Shown: positions 44,182 through 54,834 of the stretch, one piece after another | Layout: the number at the start of each line of letters is the position of its first letter | How positions within the stretch are numbered: the first letter of the stretch is position 1 | Assembly: GCA_025617745.1 (NCBI GenBank) | Contig: CM046858.1 | Span: 49,241,197 to 49,305,196 of the forward strand | Direction: 5' to 3' | Source of the DNA: Heliocidaris erythrogramma | Lineage: Eukaryota; Echinodermata; Echinoidea; Camarodonta; Echinometridae | DNA: 64,000 nucleotides | Position numbers and translations under genes: made by a program | The notes under the pieces: model-generated | Seen by the model: only the letters and a program-made list of their open reading frames with translations | What the model was told of the DNA's origin: nothing | Database searches by the model: none

Positions 44182-45660
44182 GTGAAAGAAATTGGGGGAA
44201 ATAACGTTGCGTAGCTCAATCAATGTTCCCCAGAGCTGTCCTCCCTTTTTGAAACTTTTGCAAAGGCTGAAAAAATGTCTCCGCCGGGAATCGAACCCGG
44301 GTCGTTGGCTTAGAACGCCAATGCCTTAACCACTAGACCACGGAGACGGGTTAGTGGTTTCGGCGACACCAGATTCAATTGACCGACAGATTGACAAATC
44401 CTCAACCTTTATTAATTAATTCCCCTTGTCGGGGGCAGATGAGTTTTTGAACAAGACAAGCCGCTAGTGCCTCAGCTGGATCCAAGCGAATGCTTTGAAT
44501 ACATGTATACATTGGAATAAATTATTCTTAATAACATTATTGTAAGGAAATAACATATACAACAGCTTTGGCAAATCTCGTGGAAATAAATACAAATGTG
44601 AAAGAAATTGCGAGAATAACGTTGCGTAGCTCAATCAAAGTTCCCCAGAGCTGTCCTCCCTTTTTGAAATTTTTGCAAAGGCTGAAAAAATGTCTCCGCC
44701 GGGAATCGAACCAGGGTCGTTGGCTTAGAACGCCAATGCCTTAACCACTAGACCACGGAGACGGGTTAGTGGTTTCGGCGACACCAGATTCAATTGACCG
44801 ACAGATTGACAAATCCTCAACCTTATTAATTAATTCCCCTTGTCGGGGGCAGATGAGTTTTTGAACAAGACAAGCCGCTATAGTGCCTCAGCTGGATCCA
44901 AGCGAATGCTTTGAATACATGTATACATTGGAATAAATTATTCTTAATAACATTATTGTAAGGAAATAACATATACAACAGCTTTGGCAAATCTCGTGGA
45001 AATAAATTCAAATGTGAAAGAAATTGCGAGAACATAATATACATCAAAGATCTTTGTGTTAATCTAGGAATGTTGTCCTTTGTTGTCCAGCTAAATAACG
45101 TTTTGATGATAAGTAAGTTAACGTATCGAGTTTGCAGACATGGACGCCAATAACGTCGATTCATATAGACCTGGGTCACTGGATGGGTGGGAGCATGTTA
45201 CTAAAATATACAATTATTGGTTTGATATAGTGATTAATTTGTGATATGTTATATTCTCTAGTTTGTGTGTTTTATTAAGTGGACCCCGGCAGGTCACCTG
45301 TGCTGCAATGGCACAGCTGAGCAGGGCGATCCTTCCGATATTATGTTATGATTTATATGTTTTGATATTTGGTAAATTAAAAAAAAATCAAATCAAACCT
45401 AATATACTCTTAAAATATAAAATCATAATATTTTTGTCCCAAAAAATTTCCTGTAATTTAGCACATTGTCATATCATTCTTTTTTTCAAATAGGCCATGA
45501 TTATACGAAACTAATAATATAACAATTATCTAAAATGGGACATCGTAGCGAAGCCCCTTCTCAACAACTTCTTAATAACTTATTTGTTTATAGTAGTAGC
45601 GGGTATAGTCATGTCTACATTCATTCGAGAAAAAAAAATAAGAACAAAGAGAAACACGAA

Positions 45661-45704
<44 letters not shown>

Positions 45705-48700
45705 AGAACGAGATAATAATATACACAGAGATGGGGCAGAGGGAGAGGGAGAGAGGAAAACGAGAGAGGCATAGGGTGAGAGAGATATATAGAGAGAGAG
45801 AGAGAGAAAGAGAGAGAGAGCTAAAAGAGCTAGACATATAAGGGCAGGGAGAGAGGGCGAATTATATACATGCAGCAGGGGCGGATAAAGACAGACCATT
45901 TGCACTGTATGGTGTTTACCCGTGTCAGTATACGATCAGCTCGAATCAATATCTAACAGCTGACACATTTTCTTTCCCACAAAATCATGTAAATAGTAAA
46001 ATAATGTACTTTCTATTTGAGGTAGTCCTCAGTCACTCCAACAGATTTCGACGAGACGACTAGAAGTACATGCATTGTGTATTTTAGAATGAATACAAAG
46101 AGATATAATATCGGGGGAGGTGGCTTGCCTCATCATGTATTATTGCCGTTATATTTACTAGATCGGCTTATGGGTGCTTCTTTTCAAGACTATTAGTGAC
46201 AAATGTAATTTACCTGTTGATAGTTTTCCTTGGATTTAATCCGCCTTACATAAAATATGTCATAGGCGTACGGGCACACTTTCGCAAGGGAGCTGACGTC
46301 TTTTGCTCAAATAACGTTCTATTTTTTTTTTGCGAGCGACCGAAGCGAGCAAGCACAAGAAGTAGTTTCAGTTGCCGAAATATCACCACTTCCAAAATCC
46401 TCTGTTGGCGGAGGGGCTGCACCCCTAGCCCCCCTACCCCACCTCGTACGCCTGTTAAGCAGGGGCGGTGGAGCGTCTTACAAAGTGGGGGGGGGGGCAC
46501 CAACAAAATGGGGCACTTTTTGGGGAAAAGGGCACCTACAAAGAGTGAAAACAAAGCGGAAAATACCACTTTCAGATATTAGCATACCGGTACAGTCTGA
46601 TTAATACACTATCGAGGATCATTTTCGACACATTATTGTTTATGTCTTAACATGGTTCTAGATAAATTATACTTTGCAGTTGAGTGTAACGGTCTGCTTA
46701 TTCATTTGCGAGCGAGCAAAATATTGAAGATATTTTGAATAGCAGCGATTTTCCTAATATGATAAGAAGGCTTTGGAAAAATTTTAGAACAAAATTGTCC
46801 TCTTTCCTGTTATGATTTAGAGGCACTGCTCATTCTTGTATAACTTAGGGAATTGTGCCCCTCTTGCCCCTGCACCATTGTCTTTCATTGTGCTGATATC
46901 AGTAGGGTAATCTATTATTATGAAGCCTCTCTGATTATTTGGAGGTAGGTAGACCTTTATGGCTCTTTTGTGGACTTTAGGGCACAGTTCATAAGCGCAA
47001 AGGAGTATATAGGTACAATATATCAAATATATATAGGTATATAGGTAGGGCACTTATCAGAAGACAAAATGGGCACTTACCAAAAGGGGAAATAATACTG
47101 TTAGAGAGAAAAAAGGGGCACTGATCAAAAGTAAAAGGGGCACTTAAAAAGAGGCATTTATCAGAGGTGAAAAGGGCACATAATTATCATAAGGAAAAAT
47201 TGTACTATTAGAACGGAAAATGGGCACTAATTAGACGAAACACAAAGGCACACATTTCAAAGGGGCAGTAATGTATGAAGTTAAAGTGGGCACTTATCAG
47301 AAGGTGAAAAGGGCATTTATCAGAAAGAAGAAGGGGTGCAGTTATACGAAGGAAAAGGGGCACTTATCAGAAGTGAAAAGGGACACTTATCAGAAGGAAA
47401 AATTGCACTATTAGAATGGGAAATGGGCACTAATTACACATAAAAGGGCAATTATTAGATTTCATAAGGGGCAGTAATGTCTGAGGTTAAAGGGGGCACT
47501 TATCAGAAGGTAAAAGGGCACTTATTAGAAAGAAAAAAATGCACTATACGAAAAAAGGGGGCATTTGTCAGCTATGAAAAGGGGCATTTTTCATAGATAA
47601 AAATGGGCACTTTGGGGGTAATTGAAAGGGGGGCACTGTGCCCCGCCCCCTCCCGGGAGCGCTGCCTCTGCCGTTAAGTAAAACAAACCTCGGACAAGGT
47701 TTAGAACAACCGAACTAGTCTATTTCTAAATTATGGATGATTATTGCAATGATTGTGTTCTTTTCAGTTTTTCTACATTCTCTGAATCAAAATCTGAGAC
47801 AACATTGATTTTTTCATAGTTCCTAATGTTTCAATCATTTATTATCCAATTCAGGATGACTCGAAATCACCTTTCTCGTGGCTCGATCTCTTCGGCAAGC
47901 TTTCTGAATTCATGCATGATACGAAAGAACCTGACGTCGACATTAAACTCCTGAATAATCAGACTAACCTTGATCAGCCTATCGTCGACCAAACCGTGGA
48001 AAATGAGGGGAATAATGACGAATATAACATCGCTACTACCGCTGTATATGAAGAAGTGACCGTCACGAATATCAGCCTTGGGAATAGCAGCAAAGATGGT
48101 GGCATTAAAGAACTGTCAGACTCAGAAACCGTTTCTGCTGCTGTTGACATCACTAATGGCGTCCAGAATAATGACGGATCTACCGATTCTGTATCTAATG
48201 TGTCGACAACCAACCATGTTAACAAGGAAACACCGACATCACAGCCTTCTGTCAGTCAATCACTACCATTTCTAAACCCAAATCTATCTCTCAAAGAAGC
48301 CCTCGCCCTTTTCCGGGATTACCAAGAACAGGAGAGTGTACAGACTCAGCAGAAGGAGGATGGACAAGGGCAAGAGCCACATAATACCACTGATCACATC
48401 CAAACTGCCCTTGATCATCTTGCAGAAGAGACAGCATTACCTCTTCCAAATGGCTATCCTCAATACGAAGTAATAAAACCTGAAAACGCTGGTCTGCAGG
48501 GTGGTGGACAGGGGCAAGAGCCACAGAACAGCACTAAAGATATCGACACTGTCCTGGGAAACCTTGGAGAAGAAACAGCACTATCTCTTCAAAATAACTA
48601 CCAGCAAGACGAAGTGATGAAACCTGAAACAGTCGGTGCGGATGACACGGATATGGTAGGCGAATTGCACAACTTAGCACAGGCGTTTTCAAATGAGGAA

Positions 48701-49902
48701 ACTGAGTCAAAGAATAATGTCACTCTGCTATCAACAAACTCCACATCATCCAGTGCTGCAGCTTCAAGTGGAAACGATTCTCAAACAGATGGTCCAGGGA
48801 TGGAAACATCATCACTGTCTTCTGGCGTTGATACAGCTAGCTTGAGTCTGGGCCAGACTGACTTCGCAAACCAATGGAATGCGACAGATGTTGGTATGAG
48901 CTCTGTATTGGTAAACAACCAACCATCATCGCCAGCGACACAACAGTACGCCATCGGATTGGATGACGACATGATATCATCACTGTCGACTGATCACGGT
49001 GTCGTTGAGGCGTCTACCAAGTCGACCCAGACAGAACTTCCTCGGGAATTCTGGAACGTGAATCTTAAAGGGGACGACAACGATTCGAATTCTAAAGAAA
49101 ACGACTTCTATGACAACATTTATGACCATATGTCCTCAACAAGCGGCAGCTTTAAAGAAGGCATCACACAAAGACTTACGAACATAACGGTTTGCAGTTT
49201 TAATTTGCATTACAAAGATTTCATGTCATAATATATTTTGAATCATAATGTTATTTGCACGATGGTGATACAATATAGGCCGATCCAAGGGCGTCGGTAG
49301 AATATTTTGAATAAGAGGGAGGGGCATGCAGTACCACATAATTGGCTGTTGGAAAATAATGTTTGTAAGGAAGTAATTTTTTATTGAATATATCAGAGCA
49401 CACTGATCTAAACGTCAGTGTAAACAATAAAAAGGCAAAAAGAACTTTTCTTCAAAGGTTTTTACCATACAAAACTTTATTTGGATTAAAAGACACAATT
49501 TGCAGATGTAATTACAGTATATTATTTATCACTGAAAACGTATTATAATGGCTATCTTCCAAAACATACAAGATTTCCATTTACATGATTACAAAGAGAA
49601 TTTTTTCTCTGCTATGATCTTTATTGTACTTTTTGTCATTCTTATAGACACCCAAATGCGACTGGATGGGTACCAGCAGTAATGCCTTCATCAAGTTGAT
49701 TGACAGGTTATGCCACACGCTCAAGCCCCTCCCAATCATCTTCAACATCCTCATCCTGGTCACACTCGGTATCATCAGCGTGGTCGTATGCAGGATGGCG
49801 TGTCTTTGTATACGTTGTCGACGTCGGAAGAGTGGTGAAGAAAAAGATAGCCTGATCGAAGCAGGGACGCGCAAAGAGAAGAAATCGCTGCTGCAAGTCT
49901 AG
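43622..49902 (+). CDS. unrecognised type I membrane glycoprotein with a dileucine tail
   Basis: I do not recognise this family. CDS join: 43622-43714, 47855-49189, 49648-49902; all introns GT-AG, phase 0; 560 aa. Exon 1 gives a signal peptide (MKLLVVGLLVCVVIGIRA, aa 1-18). Exon 2 gives about 445 residues rich in Asn, Ser, Thr, Asp and Gln, acidic, with about a dozen N-X-S/T sequons and almost no Cys, suggesting an extended glycosylated ectodomain. A 44-aa block is tandemly duplicated at aa 201-244 and 249-292 (GQGQEP...EVIKPENAG / EVMKPETVG). Exon 3 gives CDWMG, a membrane span (about aa 504-524, IIFNILILVTLGIISVVV), a Cys/Arg-rich juxtamembrane segment (CLCIRCRRRK) and a tail with two [DE]XXXL[LI] motifs (EKDSLI, EKKSLL), ending LQV. 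This predicts endosomal or lysosomal sorting (inference). The donor at 49190 (GTTTGC) is weak, so the exon 2-3 junction is slightly less sure. Confidence 0.82.
43979..44178. repeat. hairpin inserted in a (TA)n microsatellite
   Basis: Arms 44044-44084 and 44110-44150 (41 nt, one mismatch; GAAAGAAAACTGCTAAAAGC...) flank a 25-nt AT-rich loop. (TA)n lies on each side, at 43981-44010 and 44151-44178. A MITE inserted at TA is the simplest reading; it lies in intron 1 of the glycoprotein gene. Confidence 0.85.
44276..44347 (-). tRNA. tRNA-Arg (anticodon TCT), cloverleaf-competent
   Basis: On the minus strand a 72-nt segment folds fully. The acceptor stem is GTCTCCG/CGGAGAC, the D stem GTCT/AGGC with loop AGTGGTTA, and the anticodon stem TTGGC/GCCAA with loop GTTCTAA (anticodon TCT). 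There is a 4-nt variable loop, T stem CCGGG/CCCGG with loop TTCGATT, and discriminator A. No CCA is encoded, as expected. G at position 32 is unusual. It lies antisense in an intron of the glycoprotein gene. Isotype rests on the anticodon only. Confidence 0.75.
44691..44762 (-). tRNA. tRNA-Arg (TCT)-like, second copy with a T-stem mismatch
   Basis: It is identical to the first copy except that the T stem is CCTGG against CCCGG, giving one mismatch. It may be a weak gene or pseudogene made by the 415-bp tandem duplication. Confidence 0.6.
45660..45830. repeat. (GA)n microsatellite cluster
   Basis: Long AGAGAG runs at 45667-45702 and 45784-45823 sit in purine-rich sequence. Apparent frames on both strands are low-complexity artefacts. 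Confidence 0.9.
46262..46457. repeat. short MITE with ATAGGCGTACG ends
   Basis: CATAGGCGTACG at the left and CGTACGCCTGTT at the right are inverted. The interior has GCGAGCGACCGAAGCGAGC. It abuts the next element. Confidence 0.65.
46457..47672. repeat. element filled by a degenerate GGGCACTTATCAGAAGG minisatellite
   Basis: CAGGGGCGGTGGAGCG at the left pairs imperfectly with GGGAGCGCTGCCTCTG at the right. From about 47040 to 47640 the interior is some 20 degenerate copies of a ~28-bp unit (GGGGCACTTATCAGAAG plus AAAA-rich spacer). It lies in intron 1 of the glycoprotein gene. Confidence 0.75.
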
Positions 49903-52900
49903 TCGGTCACATCATTTTTAAAGAAATCCGATTCATTCCTTGGACATGCCGCTTCTCTAACGTATGACTTTCGTCTGTTTAGAGCCAGAAGTGTGTTAAA
50001 GTATAGACTTAACGTCAATGGTGTCGCTTTCAAGTGGGCAGATAAAATATACCGGTACTGGCTAACAAAATGAGATAAATCTCATTCATTTTCTTTTAAC
50101 ACAATCGCAAAGACTAAAAAAAAAAAAAGTCAAAGCGAGGGCAATTTCAATACCCTATTGTATGATGTTGCAAGAAAGTTGCAATTGATTGCAAGTTGCA
50201 ACTGATCGGTACTGACCAATCAAAATCATTGTTGCAAGCGCATCTTCTTGAATGGGCAGACCCTGAACCATTCAAAATGGTTGTTCTAATTTGCTTTACA
50301 ATTTGCAATTGATTGCAACTTTCTTGCAACACCCCAATATCACTAGAAATCATGTTAAGATATCGTACTATAAGTCATTGTAATGTTTGAACATTTCAAT
50401 AGGTGACGAACAAAGCTATCATAGCTGTAGAAATTCCTTTAGATTCATTTAACAAAAGTCTTTATTCATTCATTTATTTACTCATTTTTCAATAGTTTAG
50501 ATAGATCATGTAGGTTATGAATACAGAGAAGATGGGTTATTGAAGTAGGCCTCAATGATTCTCTTATTCTATTTTACAGAATCACATAATTTTGATCGGA
50601 CTTCATCGCCAGTAGTCTGCAGGAGCGACATGCCCTTGTTTGTAGGGCAAGTGTCACAAAGAAATGAATGAATGAATGAATTGATTGTGTAATAAGAAAA
50701 TTGGTTAAAGTAATCAAGCCTCACCTAGTCAGAGAGAACTTGTATAACGTTCATGAATTATTTTAGCTATGAATAAAGTTTCGAAAATCACATCTAACTG
50801 TGAATTTTGTTGGTATAGAACAGTGTTTGAGGTATTCAGAAAAGTGAAACGAATAAAATGAACTTGACAAAATTGTGTACTCCTGAATTGGTAACGATCT
50901 GTGGACCTATTTTCACTGGTTTTGTACGGTATGTGAAAGAGAGAAAAAAAGCTATAGAATTGGAAACAATTTTAAATATTGCACTGAAATTTATGTTTCT
51001 TTGTTTTCTTTTTCTGAAGAGCAAGAGGTGTTGTAAAATCTTCTTCTTTGTTTTTTACTTCCCAGTTGAAAAAATAGAAATACAAAAAAATCACTGACAA
51101 AACGCTTGATGAAACGCTCCCCTGGTCTTGTAGACGGACAAAATGCGAGGTAGGAGCGACAGAGAGCAGAGTGTTTAGAAGTGGGTTATGTTCTTTTTTT
51201 CTCCCCTCCCTCCCTCTCTCCCTCTCTCCCCCTCTCTCTCTGTCTCTCTGTCTCTCTGTCTCTCTGTCTCTCTGTCTCTCTCTCTCTCTCTCCTTCCCTT
51301 TTTCCTTTTCTCCCTATCTTTCTTCCTTTCAATTTTTTTTTCGACAGGGAGGGAGCGGGGGTAGGCAAAGTCCGGAAAGACCTGACATCCTGCATGTGGG
51401 TAACATATACCGCCGCATTATCAAAGATTTGGGGTTGATATCAGGATTCGAAAGTCATGGGCATGGTTTTTAAAAGACGAATTTCTGCTACAATGGATTT
51501 TATCATGAAATATTTTGGTAGTTTACAAAATTAATAAAATCAATACAATCATCTTTCATTATTCTTCCTTGGACTGTCACATTATTTTCTACAAACTTCT
51601 TCAGATAGAAATGCGGTACAGTGGGCCGAGCCAATAATTGTGGCATCTGAAGTTTCTGAACCACTGAGCTCTACGTTAAAATAAAAAAATCAACGTAGGG
51701 ATCAGTGGTCTGAACTCGGGCATCACTTGCTAAAGTATATGGCTTCCAGTCGTAGATGGCGCTGTTCAAAGTTTGAGCCAAAGAGATTCGATCACACACA
51801 GTATGCCCTCTGAATTCCCAGAAAACAATGACTAAAAATAATGCCATTGGGTGGATAATGTATGCGTACACCCGATCTAAAGCTTAAAAATATTCGCGTA
51901 ATCTCAATATGATTCTGCATTATAATATCGGATAAAATATTAGGGCACTAAAAACCAAATTTCAATGATAGCGTAAAATTGGGCTATGACATATTGGAAA
52001 TTATGATGATGAACCACAGGCGGATCCAGGGGTGGGTCACCCCCTCCCCCTTTGAGAATTGTGTCCTTCTTGATCGTCTGATATTTTAACCGAGGCTGCT
52101 CATCATTTTCATGGCTTAATCCGGATGTCTGCTTCAGATAAAGGATGTTTGAAGTTCAAGGCCGAAGTAAATCCCATCGGTGAAGAGGAAGTTGTTTTTA
52201 GCTCTTAATTAGGCCTTCTGGTAGACCCAAAGCTTCTTTGCCGCAATGGTTGGGGTACACCATGGACCTGTAGGCCTAAGCTAGGGTTGCTGGGGTGCTG
52301 TTAGGATGCTGTCAGTCGTCTTTGGAGTGAAAAAGCACCACCGTAAAATACGAAACTTTTTTTCCTTGTTAGAGATTTTTTCGGAACAAAATGTTAGACA
52401 AGACCGAATGTGAATCTTTATTAACTTAAATTCCGTGGGGGACATTTTGGGAGAAATTTGTTTCTGGATTGTGCAATGAATTATACTGTAAACTTCTGGA
52501 GGCTCAAAATACTAGTGACAATTGAAAGTCTTTCTTCTTATATTTGTGTACTTGAAATAACTTTTCGGACAAGAATCAGTTTTCTATTGTTCTGTGGTGA
52601 ACCGTTTGAGGTTAATAACAAATATTGAGAATTGTATTATAGGCATGCATAACCACAAGCGTGTACATGTGTGTGTGATAATGTATTAATCATTCTTCAG
52701 TATCAATAGATAATGAAAGCGTATCTACACCACTTGATCAGACATACAAGTAGATTTAAAGTTTACATACAGAGCTAATTTATACAAAATGTATTGGATT
52801 GACCACTTGTGTGTAGTATTAGTTGTATTTCTGTATAGAAGGGAATTGTAATCGTTATTCAGGTTGACCAGACAAACGTGGGATGTAGTTGGCAGCTTGT

Positions 52901-53329
52901 CAATGCTATTCATGTGAAATTGTGTCTAGCACATAATATCAAAAAGAGAATATGAGAGAAAAAAAAAGGCAGAAAAATAGACAGACAGAGAGGGGATAAA
53001 AGAGAGTAAGAGAGAGAGAGAGAGACTTAAAGAGAGAGAGAAGGAGGGAGAGGGAGAAAGTAGGAGAGAGAGAGAGAGTCTGTCCGAGATTCATTATTTT
53101 CTTTCTTTTGAGTAGTTTGTTTTAACTAAGAATCGTTTGTAAGGAAGAAAAAACAATAAGAGTACGTCCCTCGGATTATGGCGTGCAGTCCCTCCGTCCT
53201 TCCTGTGACTACAACCTTATCATTAGAGGGTGTGTGTGTAATGTAGGAGGGGATTCCTTTACCATTATTTAAAAAAAAGGTCAAGATCTGGGCGTGCTGT
53301 TTATTTATATATTTTTGTAATAATTAACA
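49903..53329. other. 3' flank of the glycoprotein gene and intergenic sequence
   Basis: The 3' UTR probably ends within this stretch; AATAAA at about 50771 is a candidate polyadenylation signal. Also present are the fold-back copy at 50163-50335, a lone fold-back right end near 51087-51126, (CT)n/(TCTG)n at 51200-51300 and (GA)n at 52960-53085. No further gene is recognised. Confidence 0.45.
50163..50335. repeat. fold-back element with TTGCAATTGATTGCAA words, copy 2
   Basis: TGTTGCAAGAAAGTTGCAAT at the left is inverted at the right (ATTGCAACTTTCTTGCAACA). Same family as 25460-25579. Confidence 0.85.
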
Positions 53330-53437
53330 TTATTATAATCATTATTATCATCATTATTATCATTTTATCATCAGTATGATTGTTATTGTTATCACTATTA
53401 TTATCATTGTTATTATTACTATTATTATTATTATTAC

Positions 53438-53524
<87 letters not shown>

Positions 53525-53562
53525 TACTACTATTACTACTACTATTATTATTATTATTATTA

Positions 53563-53620
<58 letters not shown>
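53330..53620. repeat. (TTA)n array, ~290 bp
   Basis: TTATTATTA is interrupted by a few TCA and CTA triplets. It is open in all frames by composition (poly-Asn, poly-Ile, poly-Leu), so the long frames here are not genes. Confidence 0.95.
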
Positions 53621-54834
53621 AGTGCAACTTTTTGAGACACCGTTCCCCTTCTTTAATAATCAAATAGGAGTAATTTCAAGATATTTGTAATACGTTGACA
53701 ATTATCTACATGATTATAGGTTAATGTTTGTTGCCTTTCATGTCCCTTTAACGATGGATTCACGCCCATAATTGCACATAGATCAAATGAACGTCTGAAT
53801 CAATCCATTAGCTTTCATGTTAAAAGAATGTCAAAACACCTGCCCTTCCCTGTAGTCCCCTCCATGCGTGATACCAGACAATAAAAGGGAGATTCACACT
53901 GTTGCATTATCATAATTAGCAAGCGTGCTTCAAATCAATAACCAACATTCAGCTGACATTTTTGCTGCTAATTATGACAAAGAGCTCAAACTGTGTGCTT
54001 TGCTATACAGGTAGCTAGGCCTATCGTGCCCATTTGTAACCTTGTAGTATGAAAAGGTTGAAATGCGCATAAATCTGCTGTAAAGAGATTTTTTTTAATG
54101 TAAAGCAGATTTTTAACGGAAAGAAATCGACACCAATCGACATACACATGATTTTATATATAGGGCCCATTACATGTAGCTTACAATGAGCAATTTATTA
54201 ATAAATTGTTGGTCTTCAGCATGCTATTGCAACGAATTGCTTTCTGTCTTCTCTACTTGTATAAAGATAAAATAATGTGCATGCCCCCGGGATTTACGTG
54301 GGGGGGGGGGGCATATTATATTAATGAGCCCCCATGTTCTATTCCTCCCATTGGATCAGTCACTACTATGGATTAATTGTTGTACAAAACCTGAAAAGCA
54401 AATAAACAATAAACAACCCTTGTAGTTTTACTCTGAAATAATACTGCGGGCAAAATGACACTCTTTTCAGTGTGTCATTCATTCATTCAGTTAATGAAAA
54501 AGCTCGCAAGTTAGCAAGCCATGCACGTAAGCGTAAAGCCAGTCACATTGCTTAATTGTCGAAAACTTCTTGCACGTGATTGCTATGTTGATTACTGATT
54601 GGTCGAATCTCTGGCATCAACGGTCGTTCGCACCGCCACGCCCGGCCCGTGGAGTTTTCTTATCACTTTACCCGCTTTCACATCACTTCGCAAGACACAG
54701 CCTTTCGACGAACGACGCCTTCGAAACTTCGCTCCGGCTTCAAATCACGAACTCGATCAGTGACTAAAGGATTACTCCCAGAGATCCAATAATCCAGAAT
54801 TTCTCTGTAGCAGGTTAAAGGGAAATTTAACAAA

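Larger units (their letters stand above)
44178..45008. repeat. two tandem copies of a ~415-bp unit, each with a tRNA-like gene
   Basis: Units start AAATGTGAAAGAAATTG at 44178 and 44593, and a third begins at 45009 but stops after about 25 bp. Identity between copies is very high, including flanks (GTTCCCCAGAGCTGTCCTCC). Confidence 0.9.

Noticed and set aside
45256-45420. Possible LTR or LINE 3' end (GGACCCCGGCAGGTCACCTG, TTTGATATTTGG)
   Set aside because: No target duplication, tail repeat or coding remnant could be shown.
45580-45905. Ser/Leu-rich frames near 45.7 kb
   Set aside because: They come from (GA)n composition only, with no splice support.
53301-53690. Long frames of poly-Asn, poly-Ile and poly-Leu on both strands
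   Set aside because: They are translations of one (TTA)n microsatellite; all frames are open by composition.
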